Shown here piece by piece: positions 8,023-16,086 of a stretch of DNA of 46,149 nucleotides. The position numbers and the translations under genes are program-made. The notes beneath the pieces were generated by a model that made no database searches, was not told where the DNA came from, and saw only the letters and a program-made list of their open reading frames with translations. The stretch is from JBIOJM01 sp044450785 (GTDB lineage: Bacteria > Planctomycetota > Planctomycetia > Isosphaerales > Isosphaeraceae), in contig JBIOJM010000037.1 in NCBI GenBank assembly GCA_044450785.1, positions 1-46,149 on the forward strand. The letters are read 5' to 3'. Numbering within the stretch: the stretch's first letter is position 1; each line of letters begins with the position of its first letter.

Positions 8023-9309
8023 TCACTTATGAGCGCCCTCCGCCTGTTTTCGGTAACGGGCGGAAGCCTCGTGGAGTTCGTTGATGAGATCGCGACGTTT
8101 GAGGTTAGTGCGGAGTTGGTCAAGGAGTTTGACTGCGTCGTCGGGTTTCTCGAGGTCATCGGCGAGGATTTCCGCCAGTTTCATGGCGGCGCGGCATCGC
8201 GGGAATTCACCGGTTTCGGCGGCTAGCGCCTCGCGGAGCATCGCTTCCGCCTTTTTCGGGTGCTCGTCGTCCGTCAGGGCTTGCGCGTGACGGTCGCGGG
8301 CCGACACGCGAACCACGACCGGGGCCTTCAGATCACGCGACAGGTGGTTCAGGACGGTCAGCAAGTCGGCATGGTGGTCGTCGCCGAAGGCAGCCTCAAG
8401 CTCGTCGAGGAGCGACTCGACCTGATCTTCAGGCCGGCCCGAGGAGCGGAGGAGCTCGGCCTGGAGCAATTCACGGGCGCGGTCGGCCCGGCCGTTCTTG
8501 CGGAGGACGTAGGTCGTTTTCAAGAGCAGATCCTGGCGTCCTTCGTCGTCGAGGTCGGGAAAGTCGGTGGCCAGCGAATCCATCGCGCCGCGCGCCGAAG
8601 CAACCTGCCCCCGAAGCAGATCCCGCTGCGCGCCCAGGAGCCGTCGCCATGCCTCTTCCAGCGGGCTTTCCGGGTCGAAGAGCCGATCCGCCCAGGCCAT
8701 CGAATCGTCGAATTTGCGGAGGGCGTTCAGGCAATAAGCACCCAGGTAGCGGGCCTCGGTTGTGCTGTCGCGGTCCTGGACCTCCTGCGTCAACTGACTG
8801 CAATAAGACAGGCAGGCGGTCAGGTCCTTGGCGCGATAGAAGAGGAGGTCGATCACGGCGAGCGTCACCTCGGTGCGCCAGACCGACTGCGGGTACCTCT
8901 GCAGGTGGCGTTTCCAGGTGGCGAGAGCATCACTTTCCTTGCCCAGAGCCCGCAACGCTTTGCCAATTTGAAGCAAAGCGTCGTCGGCCCATTTGTCCTC
9001 GGCGAGAGCGTCGGTAAATGGATTGAGAATCTCGACGGCTTGCTCGCTCTCGCCGAGTTTCACCAGACAGAATCCTGCCCAGAAACGCGCTTCGGGAGCC
9101 TGTGGAGCGCCCGGGTGGCTGTCGAGGAAGGCACGGAACTTGGCGGCGGCTTCGTCCCAATCCTCGCGATCGGTTGCCTTCCGGGCCTCGACCAGAGGAT
9201 CGTCTTTCGGCGAAGACTTGACCTGGGGATGGTCGACGGGGGCCGGGTGAGCAGCAGGCAAGGCCCCTAGCCAGAGTGTAAGACCGATTGCGGTGATTGC
9301 GGCGATCAT
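8023..9309 (-). CDS. Secreted TPR-repeat protein in sigma-factor operon
   Basis: 428 residues. The N-terminal hydrophobic stretch 'AAITAIGLTLWLGALPAA' looks like a signal peptide with cleavage near residue 20. The rest is helical TPR repeats ('DWDEAAAKFRAFLDSHPGAP', 'ARFWAGFCLVKLGESEQAVE', 'GKALRALGKESDALATW'). TPR proteins of this kind scaffold envelope complexes, but the partner is unknown. It is the third gene of an operon ECF sigma (10576) - anti-sigma (9980) - TPR, with 23 nt between it and the anti-sigma gene. It may be a target or an input of that sigma module. It converges with the giant cytochrome gene, leaving 46 nt between the two stops. Confidence 0.8.
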   Translation of the reverse strand: MIAAITAIGLTLWLGALPAAHPAPVDHPQVKSSPKDDPLVEARKATDREDWDEAAAKFRAFLDSHPGAPQAPEARFWAGFCLVKLGESEQAVEILNPFTDALAEDKWADDALLQIGKALRALGKESDALATWKRHLQRYPQSVWRTEVTLAVIDLLFYRAKDLTACLSYCSQLTQEVQDRDSTTEARYLGAYCLNALRKFDDSMAWADRLFDPESPLEEAWRRLLGAQRDLLRGQVASARGAMDSLATDFPDLDDEGRQDLLLKTTYVLRKNGRADRARELLQAELLRSSGRPEDQVESLLDELEAAFGDDHHADLLTVLNHLSRDLKAPVVVRVSARDRHAQALTDDEHPKKAEAMLREALAAETGEFPRCRAAMKLAEILADDLEKPDDAVKLLDQLRTNLKRRDLINELHEASARYRKQAEGAHK

Positions 9310-9332
9310 GGGGCGGAGTCTCCTCGAAGCCG

Positions 9333-9980
9333 TCAGGCCCTGGGTGAAAGTGAGGGACGGTGCCGCCGCGACGAACCGAACCTGCGGAGCGTGCCTGACG
9401 ACGACGACGCCCGCGAAGCAACCGACCTTGGGAAATTGACGGCCGGCCCGGGCATGGAGTTGGCCAGTTCCAGCGTCAGGATCTCCCGGGAGGCATGCCG
9501 CCCTTCGAGCGAGCCGAATCGCGACAGAGCAACCCCCGCCGCATCATCTGGGTACGGTGACGACTCATTGGCCCAGCGGTAAAGCTCCACCTCCAGGGGC
9601 GGGCGTGGAGATCGGGGACTGGCGATCCGGGCATCCGCGATACTCGTACCGGCAGCAGGCCACGCAGGAGCGGCCGGAATCGAAGCAGGCACCGGATCGG
9701 CTAGCCGGGCGTAATGGACCATGACAGCCATGAACAAGACGCTCGCCGCCAGCGCCAGGACCGTCGCGAAGGTTCGCCGTCGCGATCGCGGATGGATGAG
9801 CACAGGCCGTCGAGAGGGGACGGCCGCAGCCGGGTCGTGCCTCAGAGCCAGTTCTCGCAGGAGACTCAGTCGTCTTAAGTAGGCGAGCGACTCGGCGTCA
9901 TCGGCCTCGTCGCGCGGGTCATCGAAGACGGGTTCGCCGTCGAAGAGCCGCTCCAGGGTTTTTCGGCGTTCGTCGTTCAT
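9333..9980 (-). CDS. Membrane anti-sigma-like protein
   Basis: 215 residues. A cytoplasmic N-terminus of about 65 residues, with 'MNDERRKTLERLFDGEPVFDD' split by acidic residues, is followed by one transmembrane helix at about 72-90 (TFATVLALAASVLFMAVMV) and a proline/serine-rich periplasmic tail. There is no zinc-finger HxxxCxxC motif. The start ATG overlaps the sigma-factor stop by 4 nt (ATGA), the usual arrangement of a sigma factor and its cognate anti-sigma factor. Role inferred from architecture and coupling. The C-terminal basic/serine tail has low complexity, and the last 40 residues could reflect a lost original stop. Confidence 0.7.
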   Translation of the reverse strand: MNDERRKTLERLFDGEPVFDDPRDEADDAESLAYLRRLSLLRELALRHDPAAAVPSRRPVLIHPRSRRRTFATVLALAASVLFMAVMVHYARLADPVPASIPAAPAWPAAGTSIADARIASPRSPRPPLEVELYRWANESSPYPDDAAGVALSRFGSLEGRHASREILTLELANSMPGPAVNFPRSVASRASSSSGTLRRFGSSRRHRPSLSPRA

Positions 9981-10576
9981 GGGGCCAGCTCCTCGAGCCG
10001 CTCTCGCAGCTCGTCGAGGATTTTGACTCGGGCGCGGTGGAGCCGGCTCATCACGGTGCCGATCGGGCAGCCGAGCGTTTCGGCGACATCGCGGTAGCTC
10101 ATACCTTCGGTCTCGTGCAGAATGAACACGGCCTTCAAGTCGGGGGATAATCCGGACAAGGCTCGCTCGTAAGCTTCCAAGAGGGGCACCGCGCCGAATT
10201 CGGGGTGGCTGCGCATAGAGACGCTCTCATCGTAGTCCAAGCTCGCAACGCCTCTTCGGTTCTTCCGCCACGTCCTGACCACGTTCACCGCGATTCGGAA
10301 AAGCCAGGTGCTGAAGCGGCTCTCGCCGCGGAACCTAGGCAACGACCTCCAGGCCCGCAAATAAGTTTCCTGGACGAGGTCGTCGAGGTCCGTTCCCCGG
10401 CAGCCCAGCCGGCCTAGCAGGCGGCGAATCCTCGGCTCCGTTAACGACATAAGCTCGCCGAAAACATCCCGGTCCCCCAACCGAACCCGCGCGACGAGGC
10501 TCTCCACCCGAGCGTCAGACGCCCGGGCTTCGTCGCTCGAGTTCGCGTGGCTGGGGGTGTGGAATGGCGTCAGCAT
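9977..10576 (-). CDS. ECF RNA polymerase sigma factor
   Basis: 199 residues, normal for a group-IV sigma factor. Region 2 is visible at about 45-115 ('TDLDDLVQETYLRAWRSLP' and 'SRFSTWLFRIAVNVVR'), and region 4 at about 140-190 ('LSPDLKAVFILHETEGMSY' then the helix 'AETLGCPIGTVMSRLHRAR'). It directs RNA polymerase to a specific promoter set in response to an envelope signal gated by the anti-sigma factor coded immediately downstream. The upstream 175 nt separate it from the divergent PepSY-like gene, so the two could share a control region. Confidence 0.92.
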   Translation of the reverse strand: MLTPFHTPSHANSSDEARASDARVESLVARVRLGDRDVFGELMSLTEPRIRRLLGRLGCRGTDLDDLVQETYLRAWRSLPRFRGESRFSTWLFRIAVNVVRTWRKNRRGVASLDYDESVSMRSHPEFGAVPLLEAYERALSGLSPDLKAVFILHETEGMSYRDVAETLGCPIGTVMSRLHRARVKILDELRERLEELAP

Positions 10577-10751
10577 TAAACCATTAGACCGGATAGGCTG
10601 GGTGTTATTCCACGAGCCGGAGAATTCCTGCGATCGCGAAAACAGCCGTTGAAGAAAATCCCGCGGGGAATATTGCGGCCTGAGACGGGTCTAGTAACTC
10701 GTGTACCACGGTGAACTTCCCAACCTTGGAGAGTTTTGAGGAGGCTCTGCG

Positions 10752-11432
10752 ATGCGATTGAGTCACCACGTACTGGCAGTGGTCATGGTGATGTTCGGAT
10801 TGGTCCCCCTCACCGCGACAGCCGACGAGGAAAAGGTCGAATTGAAGGATGTGCCCGCCTCGGTTCGTCAGGCCGCCGACGACAGAGTGCCCCAGGCAAA
10901 GTGGACAGAAGCCACCAAGCATACCGATGACGATGAGACCGCATATGAATTGAACGGTGCTGATGTAAAGGGCCGTGAGGTGCATATCACGCTCACGGCT
11001 CTAGGCCAGGTCGAAGCCGTCGAGACGGTGTTGAGCGTGACGGACCTGCCGCCCAACATCGTGGAAGTCTTGAGGACGTTGCCTCAAGTGAAGTGGACCG
11101 ACGCAACCGAGAAGATCGAAGACGGCATGACGACTTACGAAGTGAGCGGAAGCGACCTGAAGGACCGTGAATCGACTGCCTTCTTCGCTTCAGACGGCCA
11201 AGCGATAATCCACACCGATCTGGAACGGTCGGAAGTTCCGGCAGTCGTGTCCGACGCCTTGAAGGCCAAGCAACCAACGTACCAGTGGCAGCGAGTCCGG
11301 TCGGTCACCGAGAAGGGACAGCTCGTTGCTTATCTCTTCGCCAGGAGCGAAGGCACCGATGGCGAGGAGATGGAGGTCAAGGTGTCGGCCGACGGCAAGA
11401 CGGTGACGGTCGGGGACGAGGACGATGACTGA
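10752..11432 (+). CDS. Secreted PepSY-like protein
   Basis: 226 residues with a signal peptide (MRLSHHVLAVVMVMFGLVPLTATA, cleavage after about residue 24). The mature part has two or three copies of a PepSY-like motif: 'LKDVPASVRQAADDRVPQAK', 'VTDLPPNIVEVLRTLPQVKW' and 'SEVPAVVSDALKAK', each followed by beta strands such as 'YELNGADVKG' and 'YEVSGSDLKD'. The family binds or inhibits in the periplasm and often senses; no enzymatic residues are seen. A strong GAGGAGG sequence ends 9 nt before the ATG. It is transcribed divergently from the ECF sigma operon and is a plausible target of that sigma factor. The acidic C-terminus ends in four consecutive D/E residues. Confidence 0.8.
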   Translation: MRLSHHVLAVVMVMFGLVPLTATADEEKVELKDVPASVRQAADDRVPQAKWTEATKHTDDDETAYELNGADVKGREVHITLTALGQVEAVETVLSVTDLPPNIVEVLRTLPQVKWTDATEKIEDGMTTYEVSGSDLKDRESTAFFASDGQAIIHTDLERSEVPAVVSDALKAKQPTYQWQRVRSVTEKGQLVAYLFARSEGTDGEEMEVKVSADGKTVTVGDEDDD

Positions 11433-12218
11433 GCATCACCAGCCGAACAGATCATTCAGCGGTTCGCGGTTTTGCCGGGCTTGGAGACATCATAGGGGAT
11501 TCCGGACTCCGAGGAGACCAGACCTGTCTCATGGCTACTTCCGAGGGCGTGCTTGCCGTGGGCAATCATGCCAATCACGGCCATGTCCCCGAGACGATGG
11601 TGAGGCGTCGGAAGTGCCAATATGCGCGCCTCCTCGTCCGAAGTGGCGGCGCCCGCACTCTCGCCGCGACACGGCAACCGCCTCTCAAACTGTCTACGCA
11701 GTTGAGATGCGTAGAGAATGGATAAGCATGTCCAGATCTGTTGCTACTTGGGGTTTTCGCCGTAAAGTACTATGTCGCAAGGACTTAAGCTGGGGATCTA
11801 GGATTCGAACCTAGTTCCCCTGCTTCCACCTCGCTTGACGGCGTCGGCACCCCGAAGCACATGATTTCGCAGCTCGATGGCTGCCCCGCGTGTGCCCCTG
11901 TCAACGTTTCGCCTGCGTCCTTACGGCCGCCGACGCATGACTCGGGGTCGGGATGACTGGCTGGGTCTTTCCCGTACGACTCTTTCATTCGCAACTCTCC
12001 GCCGGTTTTAAACGACGCACTAGGCGAACTGACGAAGCTGGTCCGCTTGCTCTACTTCATCTGCTCGGCGATGCACCTGGAGACGCAGGCGATCCCCGAA
12101 GTCACCGACTGATTCAAATTCGGGGTTATTAGCATATCTCCGCAGAAAGGTTCATTCCAGCCATGGGCCAGCGGAAAAAGGGTACCGCCTAGGTAGATGT
12201 GACTCCGGGTATTGACGA
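11433..12218. other. Gene-poor stretch with a possible coding remnant
   Basis: Besides the tRNA fragment, one plus-strand frame (11957-12112, 51 codons, no start codon) reads like protein ('LNDALGELTKLVRLLYF' and 'CSAMHLETQAIPEVTD') and ends at a TGA. It could be the 3' stump of a lost gene; I cannot name a family. Other frames here lack support. No terminator is evident. Confidence 0.35.
11791..11816 (-). repeat. tRNA-Gln-like 3' end fragment, copy 2 (candidate att remnant)
   Basis: Identical over 26 nt to 3466-3491 and in the same orientation: T-arm CTAGG-TTCGAAT-CCTAG plus acceptor strand ATCCCCA, followed on the minus strand by a G as tRNA-Gln discriminators often are. No 5' two-thirds of a tRNA is present within 80 nt. 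CTTCCAC at 11823-11829 is shared with copy 1 at the same spacing. Confidence 0.65.
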
Positions 12219-13130
12219 TTACGCCTTCTTCGCAGCGGCAGCGCGGTCGAGCCGCCCGATCTCGCCGTAGAGTTGTACGCCCACACTCGGCACGTAGATC
12301 ACGGCGACGAGGGCGAGCACGTTTCTTGCGATCTGGTCGACCAGGCTCGACTGGAAAATGTTGCCGTCCACGGCGAAAGACAGGATCAGGCAGGCGAGGG
12401 CCATGTTGAGGCCGATGTTTATGCAACGAGTGAGCCGACGCCATCGGCCCTGGATCGCGACGAACGAGAGCAGGGTGAGGAGGCCGACCATCAATCCGAT
12501 GAAGCAGGGGAGGCGCAACCGCTGGAAGTCCGCCGTGTAGGCCGTCCACGAGGTATCGAACCGGCCACCCGAGATATGGTCGAGCACCCAGGTTGGTGCG
12601 CCGTACAAGACGACGAAGAACGTGGCGATCGGGACGACCACCGCCGTTCCGACGCGATTCGTCCGGTCACGGTCGCGGGGTTCCCAAAGCACCGTTGCGG
12701 GCCAGCGCCGACGGATCCAGTTCTTCGCCCCGAAGGCCACGACCAGGAGGCCGAGCCAGACCAGAAGGCCGATCTTGACCAGGTTGTCGGCGGTCTCCGG
12801 CAGGGAGGGCAGCCGCTTGCTTATCGCGCCGAGCAGGACCAGCGCGCCCGCGCCGATGATCGCCGCTCTCATGAAACTCGTGGAGTCGGCAGGATCGATG
12901 ATGGCCCAGGGCGGCTGATAGCGGGCCGCAGCCTCGTTCGGGTGGCCATAGCCACGCACCAGTGACAACGCCAGGGACTCATCGGGCGAGCGTCCCGACT
13001 CCTGGGCCTGGGCGTGTAACTCCTCGTTCAGGAGAGAGCGTAGCTCCCTCGCCACGTCGTCCCGTTGGCGCCTCGGCAGGAATCGCACGGTGTCGTCGAT
13101 GTACGTTTCGATCACTTCGGTCGCGTGCAT
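12219..13130 (-). CDS. HAAS-like membrane protein, partner of PadR
   Basis: 303 residues from ATG 13130. The longer open frame to 13541 overlaps the PadR gene in another frame and is not coding. The first 70 residues ('VIETYIDDTVRFLPRRQRDD', 'RELRSLLNEEL') match the cytoplasmic HAAS-type (DUF1700-like) domain that pairs with PadR regulators. After this come about six hydrophobic segments, for example 'AAIIGAGALVLLGAI' and 'VLALVAVIYVPSVGVQLYG'. Role: membrane signalling or stress protein under PadR control; the ligand is unknown. It starts 11 nt after the PadR stop, hence one operon. Confidence 0.8.
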   Translation of the reverse strand: MHATEVIETYIDDTVRFLPRRQRDDVARELRSLLNEELHAQAQESGRSPDESLALSLVRGYGHPNEAAARYQPPWAIIDPADSTSFMRAAIIGAGALVLLGAISKRLPSLPETADNLVKIGLLVWLGLLVVAFGAKNWIRRRWPATVLWEPRDRDRTNRVGTAVVVPIATFFVVLYGAPTWVLDHISGGRFDTSWTAYTADFQRLRLPCFIGLMVGLLTLLSFVAIQGRWRRLTRCINIGLNMALACLILSFAVDGNIFQSSLVDQIARNVLALVAVIYVPSVGVQLYGEIGRLDRAAAAKKA

Positions 13131-13141
13131 CGCTTCGTGTC

Positions 13142-13492
13142 CTACTTTTTTTTGGCGATCAGGCGGTTCACCGTTGTGACGAGCTCCGACCAGCTCGCGC
13201 TGAGGTTTTGGTAGTGCCGAGCCCCGTCGGGGCTCAGCGTGTAGTAGCGGCGGGGAGGCCCGTCTTCGATGCGCCATTCGCTCACGAGCAGGCCCAGCGA
13301 CTCGAGGCGACGGAGTAGGGGATAGAGCGTGCCTTCCTCGATCGGCATGCCCTCGCCGGCCAGGGCCTGTCGCAGTGAGTATCCGTACTGGGCCGTTCGC
13401 AACTGCGAGAGCACCGTGAGCACGAGGACACCGCGACGCAGCTCGAGGTCGAGTTTCCCGTTCGACGCTTCGCGCGATTCCCCTTCCGTCAT
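13142..13492 (-). CDS. PadR family transcriptional repressor
   Basis: 116 residues from ATG 13492, chosen because GGGGA lies 8 nt upstream; earlier ATGs at 13507 and 13513 are too close to the promoter. A winged HTH occupies about residues 10-85: 'LRRGVLVLTVLSQLRTAQYG', 'EGTLYPLLRRLESLGLLVSE' and the wing 'PPRRYYTLSPDGARHY'. The protein is short, as in the PadR-s2 subgroup that lacks the long C-terminal helical domain. PadR proteins repress their own operon until a ligand binds. A promoter with an overlapping dyad lies immediately upstream, and the HAAS-like membrane gene follows in the same operon. Confidence 0.92.
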   Translation of the reverse strand: MTEGESREASNGKLDLELRRGVLVLTVLSQLRTAQYGYSLRQALAGEGMPIEEGTLYPLLRRLESLGLLVSEWRIEDGPPRRYYTLSPDGARHYQNLSASWSELVTTVNRLIAKKK

Positions 13493-13517
13493 CACTTGAG
13501 TCCCCATATCCATGAAA

Positions 13518-13535
13518 TATACCGTGCATCGTATA
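13518..13535. promoter_or_regulatory. Candidate PadR operator (imperfect palindrome)
   Basis: The 18-nt site reads TATAC-CG-TGCA-TC-GTATA on the plus strand; seven of nine base pairs are symmetric. It overlaps the -10 box and covers the predicted transcription start, the expected place for an autorepressor site. Binding by this PadR protein is inference. Confidence 0.5.
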
Positions 13536-13561
13536 GTACATAGCACGACACAGTATTTCAA
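13533..13561 (-). promoter_or_regulatory. Sigma-70-type promoter of the padR operon
   Basis: On the minus strand TTGAAA (13561-13556) and TACTAT (13538-13533) are separated by exactly 17 nt, giving a good vegetative promoter. Transcription would begin near 13526, about 30 nt before the chosen padR start. The -10 box overlaps the dyad at 13518-13535. Confidence 0.6.
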
Positions 13562-13680
13562 GGGGCGGCTCCCGTCTCCATCAGGTCCTCCGAGATCGCG
13601 ACGGCCGCACCCCGGAGACGGAACGCCTCGTCGCGTAGCTGACGCATCTGCTCCGGCGACAAGGCATTAACGCTATCCAT
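13558..13680 (-). CDS. Possible 40-residue small protein or gene stump
   Basis: ATG 13680 to TGA 13558 on the minus strand. The peptide begins MDSVNALSPEQMRQLRDEAF and continues with 'GAAVAISEDLME', an amphipathic helical composition unlike a random frame. It starts 9 nt after the esterase stop and ends inside the -35 region of the padR promoter. No clear ribosome site is seen, so either translation is coupled to the esterase or this is a fragment of a lost gene. Confidence 0.3.
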   Translation of the reverse strand: MDSVNALSPEQMRQLRDEAFRLRGAAVAISEDLMETGAAP

Positions 13681-13689
13681 AATGTCGAT

Positions 13690-14578
13690 TCATCGAAAGA
13701 GCCGCGGCACCAGCTCGTTCAGGTAATGGCGCCAGTTGACCCACGTGTGGCCGCCGCCGCTGATGTGGGTCTCGTTCTTGATGCCGTGCTTCTCGAAGAC
13801 TTCCGCCAAGGCCTTCGAGCCGGCCAGGGCAAAGTCTCGGTCACCCACGCTGATCGAGAGCAGCTTGACCGACGCGTTGACCTTGTCGGCCTTGCCAAGG
13901 AACTCGGCGTTCCTCTCAGTCCATGCGGCGGCGTTGCCGCCGAACAGGCCTGCGCTCCAGATGGCCACGTAGGCGAACTGGTCCGGGTGAGTCGTCAGGA
14001 CGCGCAGTGATTGGCCCCCGCCCATCGACAATCCCGCGATCGCGCGGTTTTCGGACCCGGACTTCACGCGATAGTGCTTCGCGACATAGGGGACGACCTC
14101 CTTGAGCAGCTCGTCAGCGAACCGAATCTGCAAAGCCTCCATCGCGGCCAGAAACTCGGGCGATGGCTGGCTACCCGGCGTGAACTGGGGAAAGTTCGCC
14201 GGCCTTGGCAGGCTGCCATTGGGCATCACGACGATCAACGGTACCGCCTTCTTTTCCGCCAGCAAATTGTCGAGGATGAAGCCGGCGCGACCGATCGTAC
14301 TCCAGCCCGAGTCGTCGTCACCTCCACCGTGCACCAGGTACAGGATCGGGTATTCCTCGGCGTTGCTCTCGTAGCCGGGAGGAGTGTAGACGTGCATGCG
14401 CCGCATTGTGTCGGCGGAAAGTCACCTTGCGGTCGGGTGCAACTTCGGTCGATTTCAGCGTGTCGTTGGGCGTTGGCCGCCGCCGCTGGGGCTGAGCCCC
14501 CACCTGGGGCAATGCCATGGAAGCAAGAAACAGCAACCCGGCGGCAGTCCCAACCCGAGACGTTCGAAACGAGATCAT
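13690..14578 (-). pseudogene. Esterase (feruloyl-esterase-like) with internal deletion and frame break
   Basis: From ATG 14578, with GAGGAG about 9 nt upstream, a signal peptide (MISFRTSRVGTAAGLLFLAS...) and the start of an N-terminal E-set domain ('STEVAPDRKVTFR') are read. At about 14410 the homology jumps directly to the catalytic alpha/beta hydrolase domain in another frame ('MRRMHVYTPPGYESN', from ATG 14406). The hydrolase part is complete: oxyanion region 'LYLVHGGGDDDSG', nucleophile GLSMGGG, acid near 'ISVGDRDFAL', and a late His in 'ISGGGHTWVNW'. Related secreted esterases have about 100 residues of E-set domain between these parts. The deletion removed it and shifted the frame, so the signal peptide no longer leads the enzyme. 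The 238-residue catalytic part (13690-14406) could still be made, but without export. Confidence 0.65.
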
Positions 14579-14711
14579 GGTTGCGTCTCCTCGTTCCGGA
14601 TCAGTCGGCCCGTCGCAGGCTCGACGCCGGATTGACCGCTCTGCGCCGTCGGTCGAGCATTCGGTAGGCCTCACGACGCGACACGCGTCGCTCGACCCAC
14701 CCTACCCACGA

Positions 14712-15836
14712 TCAATACACTTCGCCAGGCGCTCCCTTTGCGGGAGCTGCGCCGTCGGTCGAGCCCATGCAGGCGCCATAGCGGGCATGCCAGCCCTCGG
14801 TGGCCCGGACCGTGGCCAGCTTTTCCTTGGTCAGGCCGTACCGGACGAACCAAGGCGTCCCGTGCTCGCGAACCAAGGCGTTGACGTCGGATACCCGTTT
14901 GAAGGCCGTGGTCGCGGCGAACTGGCTACGTGCCTGTGCACCGTCCTGGAGGAAGTACTCCTTCCAGAACGCTCGTCCGCCCAGGACCCCTGAGGCGCCG
15001 GCGTCCAGGGCCATCTGCACCTGCTTGTAATAGTCAGGGTAGTCGACGCCCGCCGACAGCAGGACCCACGGTCGCTCGCTGGCCGCGTTCAATGCACGGA
15101 GGTTGTCGCGGAGTTGGTTGTCCGAGTCGTGGCCCAGCGTGCCGGGGAACTCCGCCTTGTAAACGTCACAGAAGCGGCTGAGCTGGCGGGCCGACTCGAT
15201 CACCGTTGCCGCCTTCCGGTTCAGGTAGCCGGCATCCGTCTTCTTCTCGCCGCCGAACGGAAACGCCACCGTCTCCAGCAGCATGAGGATGTCGTGTTTC
15301 TTGCACTCGGAGTCGACGTGCTCGATCAACTGGAACTGGTGCTCCGCCGAGAGCGGCTCGGTCGGTTCGAACTGCGCCAGCAGCTTGACGGCGTCGGCCC
15401 CCATGAGCTTGATCTTCTCGACACTCCACCCCGGCTCGATCAGCCCCAGCGGTGCTCCAACCTTGTTCTTTGGACTGCCCGACTTCTCGACCCGCACGAG
15501 CAAGCCCGTCTGGGGGCCGATCGCCCCCGCGGCAATGCACGACCAGGCCCCGTAATAGGCGTCGATCAACACGCCCGAGGCCGCCGGCGCCAGGTTCTGG
15601 GCCAGGTCGACCTTGGCCTCGACAATCTCTTCATAGCTCGGCTCGCGCTCTTGCCCCTTGCCCTTCAAGGCCTTGGCGGCCATCTCGATCATCGAGCTGT
15701 TCTGATCGAGAGCCACCATCGTCAGCGTCCCGTTGGGATTGCTGATCCGCTGCAAACCGCGGAGCTTGCCCGGCGTCAGACCTTTGCCGAACAGAACGAC
15801 TGTGCTCAAACGACTCGAGCTCTCTGCGGTAGCCAT
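14712..15836 (-). CDS. lacD: Class I tagatose-1,6-bisphosphate/fructose-bisphosphate aldolase, LacD type
   Basis: 374 residues from ATG 15836, preferred over ATG 15845 because AGGAGG directly abuts the latter and is 9 nt from the former. TIM-barrel signatures of the LacD family: 'LTMVALDQNSSM' (strand 1), 'GVLIDAYYGAW', 'LMGADAVKLLAQF', 'ILMLLETVAFPF', the Schiff-base lysine in 'CDVYKAEFPGTLG', 'PWVLLSAGVDY', and the phosphate-binding 'GASGVLGGRAFW'. It cleaves tagatose-1,6-bisphosphate, and in this family often other ketose bisphosphates, to dihydroxyacetone phosphate and glyceraldehyde-3-phosphate in the cytoplasm. It stands alone with no tagatose kinase nearby, so the physiological substrate is open. 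It is slightly longer than the usual 325 residues owing to an N-terminal extension and a tail. Confidence 0.85.
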   Translation of the reverse strand: MATAESSSRLSTVVLFGKGLTPGKLRGLQRISNPNGTLTMVALDQNSSMIEMAAKALKGKGQEREPSYEEIVEAKVDLAQNLAPAASGVLIDAYYGAWSCIAAGAIGPQTGLLVRVEKSGSPKNKVGAPLGLIEPGWSVEKIKLMGADAVKLLAQFEPTEPLSAEHQFQLIEHVDSECKKHDILMLLETVAFPFGGEKKTDAGYLNRKAATVIESARQLSRFCDVYKAEFPGTLGHDSDNQLRDNLRALNAASERPWVLLSAGVDYPDYYKQVQMALDAGASGVLGGRAFWKEYFLQDGAQARSQFAATTAFKRVSDVNALVREHGTPWFVRYGLTKEKLATVRATEGWHARYGACMGSTDGAAPAKGAPGEVY

Positions 15837-16011
15837 CGAAGACATCCTCCTCTATCCACAGAATCAATCGATTGGCGCTCGGCCCGCGAGTGCTGTGCAC
15901 CTCGCTCTCGTGCGCGCAGATCCAAGCGCGGTCCGCTCACAGGTGCTTCGGCTCCGCTCGGGTCACGATTGTACCGTCCCCGCCTGCGTTTTCCAAGGAG
16001 CCCAAACCAAC

Positions 16012-16086
16012 GATTCGTCCGCATGTACGCAAGAACAGAGGACGGGTGGCGGGTGGTGAGATTCATCCGCATGTACGCAAGAACAG
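16012..16086. repeat. 27-nt direct repeat, two copies 48 nt apart
   Basis: 16012-16038 and 16060-16086 are identical except for one base, GATTC(G/A)TCCGCATGTACG followed by CAAGAACAG. They lie upstream of the aldolase on a stretch with no gene. Only two copies are present. Confidence 0.7.

Noticed and set aside
11791..11870. Complete tRNA gene on the minus strand (second copy)
   Set aside because: Same reason: no anticodon stem-loop with TTG or CTG and no 5' TGGGGAT strand within the expected distance.
12052..12549. 165-codon minus-strand frame overlapping the HAAS-like gene
   Set aside because: Out of frame with the HAAS-like protein, whose start, domain and operon position are clear.
14641..14764. 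18-nt direct repeat (14641-14658 and 14747-14764) at the aldolase 3' end
   Set aside because: Only two short copies, one in coding and one in intergenic GC-rich sequence; may be chance or a small duplication with no evident role.
16012..16086. Minimal CRISPR array
   Set aside because: Two repeats with a 21-nt gap, no further units and no cas genes nearby.
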